Made by a program: the position numbers and the translations under genes. The notes under the pieces are model-generated. The model ran no database searches, was not told the origin of the DNA, and saw only the letters and a list, made by a program, of their open reading frames with translations. Of a DNA stretch of 64,000 bases, positions 35,440 to 43,481 are shown one piece after another. Numbering within the stretch: the first letter of the stretch is position 1; the number at the start of each line of letters is the position of its first letter. Source of the DNA: G963665545 sp963665545 (GTDB lineage: Bacteria; Pseudomonadota; Gammaproteobacteria; Xanthomonadales; SZUA-36); NCBI GenBank assembly GCA_963665545.2, contig CAXXKZ010000012.1:186001-250000 (forward strand). The letters are read 5' to 3'.

Positions 35440-37731
35440 CTAGAAACCGAACCGTAACCTAAGGCCAAAGGTTTGTTGCCGTATGGAGAAGTCGACCGGC
35501 ACCCCACCTATTTCAGTCCCGAGTACCGCAAGCGGTAAACCGGTGAAAGAGGGATTCGAATTGGTGAGGTTTTCTGCGAAAAGTTCAACTGACCAATCAT
35601 CATTTATGACGACACCTGCGCGCAGGTTCAAAACCTCGTAGGCATCCTTGACAGTGGGAACCGAACCACCACTGGCGGGTATCGCAACGCGATCTCCCAG
35701 ATAGGTCAGAGTCCCTCCTACGAAACCTTCAATCCTGTCGGATATGGGAATTCTATAATTCGCCCGAATATTGCCCGACCACTTTGCAACATTGGGGATT
35801 CTGGAGCCTTCATCTGCGTAGCTAAAGGCGAACCCGAAAGAAGCGTCTTCACTGAATGTTGCGTCAATGTACGCTACCCCGAAGCCCAGGGTGAAGTTTT
35901 CGCTCACTGCGGCGTCCAATTCATACTCGAAGCCTTTGGACTGCACTTTACCGGCATTCATTGTCGTGCCGCCAAGGCCGCACAGCGGGCTAACGCCGAT
36001 CTGCATATTGGTCCAGTCCATCAGGAACACGGCCAGGGTCATGGCGACTCGACCTTCAGCCACGGTTGATTTGAGACCCAGTTCATAGTTCCAAAGACTG
36101 TCCGGTTCGTAGCCCGAGGGCGCCGTTGGCGTGCCGATTTTGTTTAGCAGCTCAGCCTCACAGATGGGATTGGCCGGCAAGGGGAAATTGGAGCCACCCG
36201 ATCTATACCCTTCTGCTGCCGTGGCGTACAACATCAAATCATTCTTGGGTCGATACTGGAGATTGAATCTGGATACGATATCGCTGGCTGAGGAGTCTCC
36301 GGTCAAAACCGAATCGCCACCGGAGACGAATAGAAGATTGCCGCGGAAATGGTCAAACAATTCGGTGTCAAATTCGAAAACACGGGCGCCCGCGGCAATT
36401 GACCACTTGTCATTAAAATCATAGGTCAGCATACCGAACAATGCCTTTTCCTTGATCAGCCGGGTTGAACTACTCCAGAAAATGAACCCGTCAGGCGAAT
36501 TGGGAAAGCCAAAAACCGTGCTGCCGGGTATCATCGGAAATCGGGTTTCGTAACCTTGCTCTCGTTTGCTATAAAAACCGCCGAGGATGTAGTTAAACTT
36601 TGAATCCCAGGTCGATAGGATCCGAACCTCCTGGGTGAATTCATCCCTGGTCAATTGATAGGTGCCTGTCGAGACTTGAATGGGTGTGGAAATCAGTCCA
36701 AAGAAATTGGTCGTATCCAATTCATCGGTTTCGCGATATGAATTGAATTTTGAGGTCGTCGACTGGATCGAGAAACTGGGAAATTCCCATTCGATTTCGA
36801 GGCTGGTAAGGTTGTCGTCGGCATTGCCCCCGGTGGGAAACCGCCAAAAGCCCACGAGTCTGTCACCCTCCAGGGTCGGGGCGTAGTTGTCCGTGAAAAA
36901 GGTTCCGTCAGACTTCAGGTCATTGATCATAAAGGAAAGATGGGCGCGGAAATTTTCGGTTGCTTCCCAATAGGCGGCAACACGCCCGCCTTTGTGGATG
37001 ATGCTATTAATGTCTGGTACGTCCTCTCCGGTAATCGTAAAGCCAATGAGATCTACCGGGCGCGCGTCGATGTAGCCTGCTATATCTTCCCGAAACGCGG
37101 AAGCCCGGATGGCGAAATTATCGGCCAATGGGATATTGACCGATGCTTCAATATCACTGCCGGTTTCACCCGTCTTCACCGTGCTTATCTCGCCGTTCAC
37201 ATGGCCACTGAATTTCTCAAAACTTGGTTTTTTGGTTACCAGCTTTATCAGGCCGGCCAGCGTGCTCGAGCCATAAAGGGTGCCCTGGGGGCCGCGTAAG
37301 GTCTCGACTCTTTCAAGGTCAACCAGGCGTGCGTTGTTGACGCTGATGGCCGTATTGTCGATGTAGTAACCAACGGCATTTTCGGCACTCAAAATCGTAC
37401 CGCTCTGACTGATTACGCCGCGGATACCGATGGCACGGGTCAGCACCGAATTGTTCGCGCTGTCGGTGGACAAACCCGGAATGAACTGGACGACATCGTT
37501 AAAATCCTTGATCGAAAATCTTGCCAGGTCCCCGCCGGAAATCGCGGTGATGCTGATCGCAACATCCTGCATTGATTGCTCCCGTTTTTCCGCGGTGACG
37601 AGTATTTCCTCAAGTCTCACTTCGTCGCGTTCGTTCTGTTCCTGAGCAATCACGCCTGAAGTCCCCAATCCGAGCGTCAGCAAAGCTGCAAGACCGGAAA
37701 GCATTGTCCTGTTTGGTGGTATAAGTTTCAT
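35440..37731 (-). CDS. TonB-dependent receptor, QKREQS-type paralogue
   Basis: 763 residues, full length. Signal peptide ends GVIAQ. Plug: EEILVTAEKREQSMQDVAIS, VGYYIDNTAIS, VETLRGPQGTLYGSSTLAGLIKLVT. Barrel parts align with the 21393 receptor throughout (RFPMIPGSTVFGFPNS is identical), ending LRLRFGF. It is therefore a paralogue rather than an independent acquisition. It converges with the truncated amidohydrolase. Upstream lies a 549-base gap shared with the divergent Ldi-like gene, where its promoter should be. Confidence 0.93.
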   Translation of the reverse strand: MKLIPPNRTMLSGLAALLTLGLGTSGVIAQEQNERDEVRLEEILVTAEKREQSMQDVAISITAISGGDLARFSIKDFNDVVQFIPGLSTDSANNSVLTRAIGIRGVISQSGTILSAENAVGYYIDNTAISVNNARLVDLERVETLRGPQGTLYGSSTLAGLIKLVTKKPSFEKFSGHVNGEISTVKTGETGSDIEASVNIPLADNFAIRASAFREDIAGYIDARPVDLIGFTITGEDVPDINSIIHKGGRVAAYWEATENFRAHLSFMINDLKSDGTFFTDNYAPTLEGDRLVGFWRFPTGGNADDNLTSLEIEWEFPSFSIQSTTSKFNSYRETDELDTTNFFGLISTPIQVSTGTYQLTRDEFTQEVRILSTWDSKFNYILGGFYSKREQGYETRFPMIPGSTVFGFPNSPDGFIFWSSSTRLIKEKALFGMLTYDFNDKWSIAAGARVFEFDTELFDHFRGNLLFVSGGDSVLTGDSSASDIVSRFNLQYRPKNDLMLYATAAEGYRSGGSNFPLPANPICEAELLNKIGTPTAPSGYEPDSLWNYELGLKSTVAEGRVAMTLAVFLMDWTNMQIGVSPLCGLGGTTMNAGKVQSKGFEYELDAAVSENFTLGFGVAYIDATFSEDASFGFAFSYADEGSRIPNVAKWSGNIRANYRIPISDRIEGFVGGTLTYLGDRVAIPASGGSVPTVKDAYEVLNLRAGVVINDDWSVELFAENLTNSNPSFTGLPLAVLGTEIGGVPVDFSIRQQTFGLRLRFGF

Positions 37732-38280
37732 TTATAACTGCTCTTAAGTTAATCCATTGATCGGCCGCAACATGTCCGGCGACAACCGGTTGCAGGTCAC
37801 TACTTTTGCAGGAAGTGCGATAATTTTATTGTTGGTATGATTAATACCGACGTATGACTTATGGCCTACCTCGGTATTCTGTTGCCCGGACAGGAGCCGA
37901 CGGAGGGCGTCTCTGAAATGCCAGGGCTGGCCATTCTTCATGACGATGCCCGGGTTGGTCGGATCAGGCGCGAGATTCGGCAACAGTTTTCGAGCGTGGA
38001 AAGGTACTTGCCCATAGCTGCCTGATTTCCGTCTTTGGCACTCGCGTGCAATTGGCCTCCCATACCAAAACAGGCTAGAGTTTCTCAATGGCAACCGGTT
38101 AACTCAACCCCAATCCCGATTGAGGGCACGGGCGCAATTTGCGTCAGGAATCGTTCGCCGATAGATTTCGGAGCACGCAAACCATGAACCGAAGAGGCCT
38201 CATCCAGGACCGACCTGCTGAGGATCGTTGCGCGGACTGGATCATTTCGCGCACCTGGCTGACCGGTAAAATAGGGCATC
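37732..38280. promoter_or_regulatory. 549-base divergent intergenic region
   Basis: Between the TBDR start (minus) and the Ldi-like start (plus). I see no convincing gene: the open frames here lack ribosome sites and protein-like composition. CAACCGGTTG at 37783-37792 is a perfect 10-bp palindrome and a related GGCAACCGGTT recurs near 38092; these could bind one regulator. The promoters of both genes should be here. Confidence 0.4.
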
Positions 38281-39960
38281 ATGGACTCGCCGCGATCATC
38301 TGAGCTCAACCCCCGCGCTCGCGGCTGGCTGAAGTACATGTGGCGCCGGGCCACCACGCCGGACGACTGGTCGGAAGACGGCGAACCGCATGCGTGGTGG
38401 GATCGCTACTCCAGCGAACCGGTGATGGACTTTGCCCGATTCGATCTTTCGGAGTCCAGCTACGGCATCGCCATCATGGCCGATCAGACGCCGGCCTGGC
38501 GCGAAGTATACAGCCGTATTCTCGATGAGTTGGTCAGCCGGCACACGACCTACTGGGCGGCGATCGACTGGCTGACCCAGTTCGGGCCCGATCCACGGCG
38601 GGACAGTTACCCACAGGAATGGATTGACATGTACATCCCAGCGCACCTGGTCGGCCAGTACGACACGCCAGGCTGGGTTGCAAACGGCGTCGAGCCCTGG
38701 GGCCTGCAAGCGGATCCGATCGGCGCGGAGGGAAACTTGTTTTTCAAGGGTTGGCTCAATCTGCTCATGTCCCTGCATGCCTACGTCTCGGGGTCGGATA
38801 AATGGTGCGGCCAGTTCGAGGTTGCCGGCGTTGATCGCACGCGATTTGAATGGACCCAACCTCGTATTGCCGAGCATCTGGCGGAGCAATGGTCCCGTCA
38901 CCCCGCCGGGCTGCATTGCGAAAACACCAAGGTGTGGCCCTACTGTCTCAGCGCCGCCGGTCTTGGGCTTCAACTGTACGATCACCTCTATGGCCACGAT
39001 ACCCACGCGGTTTACCAGGACTGGCTTGAGCGGACCCGGGGAGATTACTTCGGAATCGACAAGCAGGAGCGGCTTCGTTGGGTGACACTTTTCTACGACC
39101 CCGTAGTCGAACACAATCAAACCGTTGGGCCATCCGGTGGGTTTGCGGTATCGCTATACTCCATTCCCCAGGCCCCTGAGTGGGCGGAGTTCCTGTATCA
39201 CGCGGCAGCATCCCAAATGCGCTGGAATGATCGAAGCGCCAAGGTCCGTGCCACCCCCGACCCCAGGTTCATCGCCCTGGGTCTGGTCTTGGCTAAGGAG
39301 TTCGGTGATGACATAACCAGGGACCGCCTGAGCGCTTATGCCGAGGAACACTTTGAGCCGCGGTTTTTTGCCGGTGACGATAGCGAGTTTGGCTGGTGGT
39401 TCAATTTCGGGGAAGACTGGCCTCGCGGGCAAATCAGCGCCCTGATGATCATGGCGGAGATCGGTGGCCCCGGTGCCTGGTCGAAGTTGTTCAGCGCGCC
39501 TAACATGGCAAAATTCAATGAGCCCACGGTTGAAGGCGTGGACTTTCCGACCCTTGGCATTTGCCGGGCAAGAAACCTGCCAGACGGTGTATTGCAGGTC
39601 TCCACCTATGCATCCGATCCCGGTCGTCAGGGTGAGCCAACCCGATTCCGGATCACCGGCATTGACGATACGTCGGTTGTCCGGGTTCGCTGCGACGGCG
39701 CGGATTATCCGGCCTGGCGGGCGCTGGACGGCAGATCGATACAAATCGAAGCCACTGTCGATACCCATCACTTCGAAATTCTGAGTGCAGGCAGCGCAAA
39801 AGGCCGTGCACTCGAGACGGGCCGTCCAGCAAATAGCAGTTCCGACCGCCTCTTAGGCGGGGCATCGATGATCGCGCAACCGAGCCTGGTCACCCGCACA
39901 TCTGCCACCACCAGCGGCATTCTGCTGCCCGGCGGATCTGGTTGTCCCTGTTGTGTTTGA
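38281..39960 (+). CDS. Linalool dehydratase/isomerase-like protein
   Basis: 559 residues without a signal peptide. The body matches the Ldi-type (alpha/alpha)6-barrel: YWAAIDWLTQFGPDPRRDSY, EWIDMYIPAHLVGQYDTPGW, PIGAEGNLFFKGWLNLLMSL, and LHCENTKVWPYCLSAAGLGL. The two cysteines Cys213 and Cys222 are nine apart, the same spacing as the catalytic Cys pair I recall for Castellaniella Ldi (about 170 and 179). Ldi converts linalool to myrcene or geraniol; most relatives have unknown substrates. The last about 50 residues (SSSDRLLGG onward, ending CPCCV) look unlike the family and may be an extension or readthrough. No terpene genes are adjacent. Confidence 0.75.
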   Translation: MDSPRSSELNPRARGWLKYMWRRATTPDDWSEDGEPHAWWDRYSSEPVMDFARFDLSESSYGIAIMADQTPAWREVYSRILDELVSRHTTYWAAIDWLTQFGPDPRRDSYPQEWIDMYIPAHLVGQYDTPGWVANGVEPWGLQADPIGAEGNLFFKGWLNLLMSLHAYVSGSDKWCGQFEVAGVDRTRFEWTQPRIAEHLAEQWSRHPAGLHCENTKVWPYCLSAAGLGLQLYDHLYGHDTHAVYQDWLERTRGDYFGIDKQERLRWVTLFYDPVVEHNQTVGPSGGFAVSLYSIPQAPEWAEFLYHAAASQMRWNDRSAKVRATPDPRFIALGLVLAKEFGDDITRDRLSAYAEEHFEPRFFAGDDSEFGWWFNFGEDWPRGQISALMIMAEIGGPGAWSKLFSAPNMAKFNEPTVEGVDFPTLGICRARNLPDGVLQVSTYASDPGRQGEPTRFRITGIDDTSVVRVRCDGADYPAWRALDGRSIQIEATVDTHHFEILSAGSAKGRALETGRPANSSSDRLLGGASMIAQPSLVTRTSATTSGILLPGGSGCPCCV

Positions 39961-40050
39961 GAAGAAATGGTTAACAAAGAAAATCTGCTAACCCTGTGGT
40001 TGAATGGCGCGCCCCGTAACTGGGACAGAAGCCACGGCGTGGTGACGTGA

Positions 40051-40170
40051 ATGGATTCACTAATGCCGCGGGCGCAGGATGCGCGGTTCGGGATGAACCA
40101 CCCGCTGGGCCGGAACAACCTGCGCCTGCTGCGAAATGTGATGCGTTGGCTAACCGAGGAGGTCCGCTAG
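40051..40170 (+). pseudogene. Short C-terminal gene fragment
   Basis: A 39-codon frame ending TAG 40170 reads RFGMNHPLGRNNLRLLRNVM and RWLTEEVR, which resembles the end of a secreted GATase-like/DUF4350-type protein (N-L-R-L-L-N-x-x-x-W-L pattern). Its last 20 bases overlap, antisense, the end of the uvrA stub. No start with a ribosome site is visible. Weakly supported. Confidence 0.3.
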
Positions 40171-40342
40171 GAAACGGCCGGTATAGGATCCCTTGACGCG
40201 GGCCACTTTCTCCGGGGTACACTCTGCTACGATCTCCCCACCCTCATCGCCACCCTCGGGGCCCAGATCGATGATGTGATCGGCCACCTTAACGACATCC
40301 AGGTTGTGCTCGATCACCACCACGGTGTTCCCCTTGTCTTAG
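40150..40342 (-). pseudogene. uvrA: uvrA 3'-end stub
   Basis: The minus strand encodes KGNTVVVIEHNLDVVKVADH, IIDLGPEGGDEGGEIVAE and KVKGSYTGRFLADLLG followed by TAG 40150-40152: the conserved C-terminus of UvrA, the nucleotide-excision repair ATPase, including the second H-loop (IEHN). Homology begins abruptly near 40342 after an in-frame TAA, and no other part of uvrA occurs in the window. Only about 63 of roughly 950 residues remain. It sits at the edge of the mobile-element remnant and may be an integration scar. Confidence 0.88.
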
Positions 40343-40413
40343 GCTACAATCGCAGCCGAAAGCAGCAGGATTTGGCACAACAATTCTCAACGAAAATGGG
40401 GCCGCTTCATGGC

Positions 40414-41645
40414 TGTGGATTCAACCGGTCGAAGCAACACATTGGTCAAATTGTTCTGCTGGCGTTGCATAGTTTAGAGTTTTTCTGGGTCGCTCGTTTA
40501 AGCGTCTCGCCACAGCGTTCAGTCTGTTTTGGTGGATGTTGGAGAGATCCATGCCCTTTGGGAAATACTGCCTAAGTAGTCCGTTGGTATTTTCGTTTGA
40601 GCCGCGCTGCCAAGGGCTGCGTGGATCACAGAAATACACATTGATGTTGGTGTCCAGGCTGAAGCGTTTATGATCGGCCATCTCCTTGCCACAATCCCAT
40701 GTCAGCGATTTGTAGAGTTCGCGCGGTAACTTGTGCGCTTGCTTGATCAGGGCATTGATCACGGTCTTGGTGTCTTTGCTCTGAACCTTGGCCAGCATCA
40801 CGTAGCGGCTGTGGCGCTCCACCAGTGTCACGATCTGGCTGTTCTTGGTGCCGACCAAGAGGTCTCCCTCCCAGTGGCCAGGTACCGCACGATCCTCGGC
40901 TTCGGCCGGTCGCTCTCGGATCGAGACCGTGTCACGAATCCGACCATGGTCAGCTGTCTTCTGCGTGTGATGGCGTGAACGGCGCATCGCGCGAGTGCGC
41001 CTCAAGTGTTGCAACAGCTCCTTCTTCAAGGCGCCACGGGCTTGAATAAAGAGGGTGCGATAGATGGTCTCATGTGACACTTGGGATGACTCATCGTCCG
41101 GGTAGGTGCGCTTCAGCCAACCAGCAATCTGCTGTGGCGACCAGCCGATCTGCATCTGTTTTGCCACCCTGCGTGCCAAGGCGCGGTTGGCTGCCAGTTT
41201 ACAGGTCTTGGGGCGATGTGCCCGCTCCCAGGCGGCTTTATTAGCCAGGTTGGCCCGGTATCTTCGCCGACCACCGTTGCGATTAATCTCTCGGCTGATT
41301 GTCGAGGGCGCACGACCTAATGATGCTGCGATTGAACGCAGCGACCGGTCGGCAACGATGCCACGTGAGATCTCTTCGCGTTCCGCTAGTGTAAGAGCCA
41401 GGACGGAACGCTTCCGCGGCGTTGGGCGAATCCCACCAGTCTGAATCAGGTGGCGCTGAATAGATGAGTGACTGCTGCCCAATAGACGGACAACCTTATG
41501 TGTTGAATCGCCTTGCTGCCAGCGGTCCCACATCAATGATTTGTCTGCTTCGGTGAAATGATATCTAGAACGGTAGTACTTCATCGGCAACATCCTCCTT
41601 TCTCATATTAGAGATTAGGTGTTGCATCGACCAGTTGAATCCGCA
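40414..41645 (-). mobile_element. IS30-family insertion sequence, apparently intact
   Basis: 1,232 bases. The left end starts TGTGGATTCAACCGGTCGAA and the right end, read inward, starts TGCGGATTCAACTGGTCGAT; the inverted repeats continue to GCAACAC with three mismatches in 27. A 3-bp target duplication GGC flanks both ends (40411-40413 and 41646-41648). One transposase gene fills the element, its stop lying inside the left repeat as in other IS30 members. The intact structure with duplication points to a fairly recent insertion into the older element remnant. Confidence 0.9.
40421..41593 (-). CDS. IS30 family transposase
   Basis: 390 residues. N-terminal HTH regions (LREEISRGIVADRS-like EREEISRGIVADRSLRSIA, GRAPSTISREINRNG) bind the ends. 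The rve/DDE catalytic core is complete: HWEGDLLVGTKNS (first Asp), LTWDCGKEMADH (second Asp) and PWQRGSNENTNGLLRQYFPK (Glu), followed by NERPRKTLNYATPAE. No stop or frameshift is present, so it should be active. Start could be the ATG at MKYYRSRY three codons in. Confidence 0.95.
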   Translation of the reverse strand: MLPMKYYRSRYHFTEADKSLMWDRWQQGDSTHKVVRLLGSSHSSIQRHLIQTGGIRPTPRKRSVLALTLAEREEISRGIVADRSLRSIAASLGRAPSTISREINRNGGRRRYRANLANKAAWERAHRPKTCKLAANRALARRVAKQMQIGWSPQQIAGWLKRTYPDDESSQVSHETIYRTLFIQARGALKKELLQHLRRTRAMRRSRHHTQKTADHGRIRDTVSIRERPAEAEDRAVPGHWEGDLLVGTKNSQIVTLVERHSRYVMLAKVQSKDTKTVINALIKQAHKLPRELYKSLTWDCGKEMADHKRFSLDTNINVYFCDPRSPWQRGSNENTNGLLRQYFPKGMDLSNIHQNRLNAVARRLNERPRKTLNYATPAEQFDQCVASTG

Positions 41646-41810
41646 GGCAGAAAGCAGCCCTTTAGCCCGGATGCAGGAGTACACCCATTACAGGGCCGCG
41701 GTGGGCCGCTGCACTGGACTTTTGCCCGTACCCGACCAACAGACACACCCAGTGCCAGTTTTAAGCGTCTGCGGGCCTCTGCCCCAGTTGCTCCTGCCCA
41801 TCAAACTCAG

Positions 41811-42048
41811 TTAAACCACAGGCCGTGGACCACTTCCCCCACCCAGACGCATGATTCCTTCATTGTGATGCAGCCGGAAGAACTCTTTGAGCACGCCCCT
41901 GTCAACCACCCACTTTCTGCCAATTTTGTACATCGGTACTGGAAACCGGCCCTCACGGGCCGCGCGAATCGCAGAGCGCCTGCATGTGAAGCCAAAAAGG
42001 TCGTAAATGTCACCAATTGGCAGCCATGGACAGTCGTACTTCTGACAT
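41811..42048 (-). pseudogene. AlpA/excisionase-type DNA-binding protein, start frame disturbed
   Basis: The minus strand encodes CPWLPIGDIYDLFGFTCRRS, AIRAAREGRFPVPMYKIGRK and WVVDRGVLKEFFRLHHNEG, a compact winged-helix reading like phage/island excisionase-type regulators, with TAA at 41811. No ATG, GTG or TTG lies between an upstream in-frame TAA (about 42058) and the conserved core. An ATG at 42046-42048 with GGGGA upstream is one frame off, so a one-base indel near the start is likely. A rare start codon is the alternative. Confidence 0.6.
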
Positions 42049-42456
42049 GATATTTCCCCTTAAACAGCCAGACGTATTTTACCATTTCTGATCAGTACCT
42101 GGGTGGAAGAAATCGGCAAAAATGACCGGTAATAAATCATTCGGCTAAAGCGATAATGGGGGCATTGAGAAGCCTTCCGGGATATTTGTAGGCAGTATCG
42201 GGGGGCCGGGGGAACCGATGGAACCGCGTTACTTGAAGTTTAGGCTGTTTTTGCCGAATTACGTGACCTGGATTTAGGCGGAGAGGTCGATCACTAAAAA
42301 AAGCCTCTACGCGATAGCGATCGAGGTAATCAGTTGACCGATGGCCCTAACAGTCGTGATGATTTGCTCCGTTTTAAGTCTGGCCACTGGCCACGTAAGA
42401 AAAACCCCTGGGGCGAGGATCGCAAGGCTGAGGAACGCTTGCCCGCGCGGCTCTTC
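42049..42456. other. Gap inside the mobile-element remnant
   Basis: About 400 bases with no convincing gene on either strand. A poly-A-like run near 42295 and AT-rich stretches suggest non-coding element DNA. It separates the excisionase-like gene from the iteron repeats. Confidence 0.5.
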
Positions 42457-42589
42457 GTCAGTGAAGTCAGTCAAGTCAGTGATCCACTATCTTCCTCAAA
42501 ACCCCCACAAAAACCTGCCTTCAAAATCAATAAGTACACACGCGCGTGGAGGAAGATGTAATTTCACTGACATCACCTACTTCACTGAC
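42457..42589. repeat. Inverted pair of triple 9-bp iterons
   Basis: 42457-42483 is three tandem 9-mers, GTCAGTGAA GTCAGTCAA GTCAGTGAT. 42563-42589 holds three in the opposite orientation: read on the minus strand, GTCAGTGAA GTAGGTGAT GTCAGTGAA. 79 bases lie between. The right block overlaps the stop codon of the primase-helicase fragment. Such iterons next to a primase could be a replication origin, recombination-site arms or a protein-binding array; the arrangement also folds into a long imperfect hairpin. Confidence 0.85.
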
Positions 42590-43346
42590 ACAGAGTTCTT
42601 GCGGCCGCGAGTCTTTCCGACAGTGGTAGTCCTGCTTTCGCGTAAATGACTTGTCTTTTTTGGTTGATGCGCCACAAGCCATCTTTGGCCAAATCGTTGT
42701 GCACAGGTTCATAGCCTGCAGACTCGAGCCGGTGTGGAATCTGGCGGCGGTTGCGGCGTTCCGCCAGCCAGAAAGCGAGGTCGTGATGGCTTGGGTTAGC
42801 ACGGGCGCGGTTCACGATATCCTCCAAGGTAACTGCCCCCGGCCTGCGCAGGATGTCCAGAATATCGGCTAACTCAGATTCCTCCGGGGCGCGTGCTGCG
42901 TTGACAATGTGCCAGAACGCTTCGGTTTTCGGTGATGGAGCCTTCGAATCAAAACCGGACAAGTCCAGTGCGGCGAGGTAGGCCGCGACATGACCGATGC
43001 CTTCATCACCGTACCATTGCCACAGGTCGTTCCAGTAGTTAGGTTCAAACTGATCTTTATCCATGTCTGACCAGGCGACGTAATGCCGCCGATCATCGGC
43101 GGGCAGATATAAGCCGTCTGATTTGTGGTTGGTGGTGATGATGACTCCGCAGACGTTTGGCACCGGGTGCTCTCTGATATGCTTTTCATCGACGCGGATT
43201 ACGTCAAGGGGTGCGGCTATCAGTGACTTGGTGTGGTCGTAAAATGTGAAGCGGTTCAAATCGCCCAGATCACGAGCTTCGCTGACCCTCAGGATCACCG
43301 ATTTCACATGGCCGTTGAGGTACTTCGGATGATCATAGTAGGACAC
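42582..43346 (-). pseudogene. Primase-helicase (DUF5906/P4-type) C-terminal fragment
   Basis: 254 codons: KSVILRVSEARDLGDLNRFT, FYDHTKSLIAAPLDVIRVDE, CGVIITTNHKSDGLYLPADD (sensor-like TTNHK and DDRR), YWNDLWQWYGDEGIGHVAAY. This is the back half of the SF3-type helicase of phage satellites and integrative elements. Walker A and B motifs, which should lie about 60-100 residues upstream, are missing; before NGHVKS the sequence is unrelated. A GTG at 43346 can start a frame but the product would lack ATP binding. C-terminal residues form an HTH-like tail (RRPGAVTLEDIVNRARANP). Confidence 0.75.
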
Positions 43347-43481
43347 CGTTGCCGCTGGCGCGCAGCTCTGGTTTATGCGTAATTTCTCGTCTCATCTATA
43401 CTGTCCCTGCGGTGGTCGCGAAGGCCGACAAATCCTTCTACGCGTCGCCTCAGAAACCTTCAACCCAACCCCGGAAGAATT

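Noticed and set aside
37744..38094. 116-codon open frame in the TBDR/Ldi intergenic region
   Set aside because: No ribosome site, no domain-like composition and unstable frame use on both strands; more likely chance.
42457..42589. CRISPR array
   Set aside because: Units are 9 bp, contiguous and in two orientations, without spacers or cas genes.
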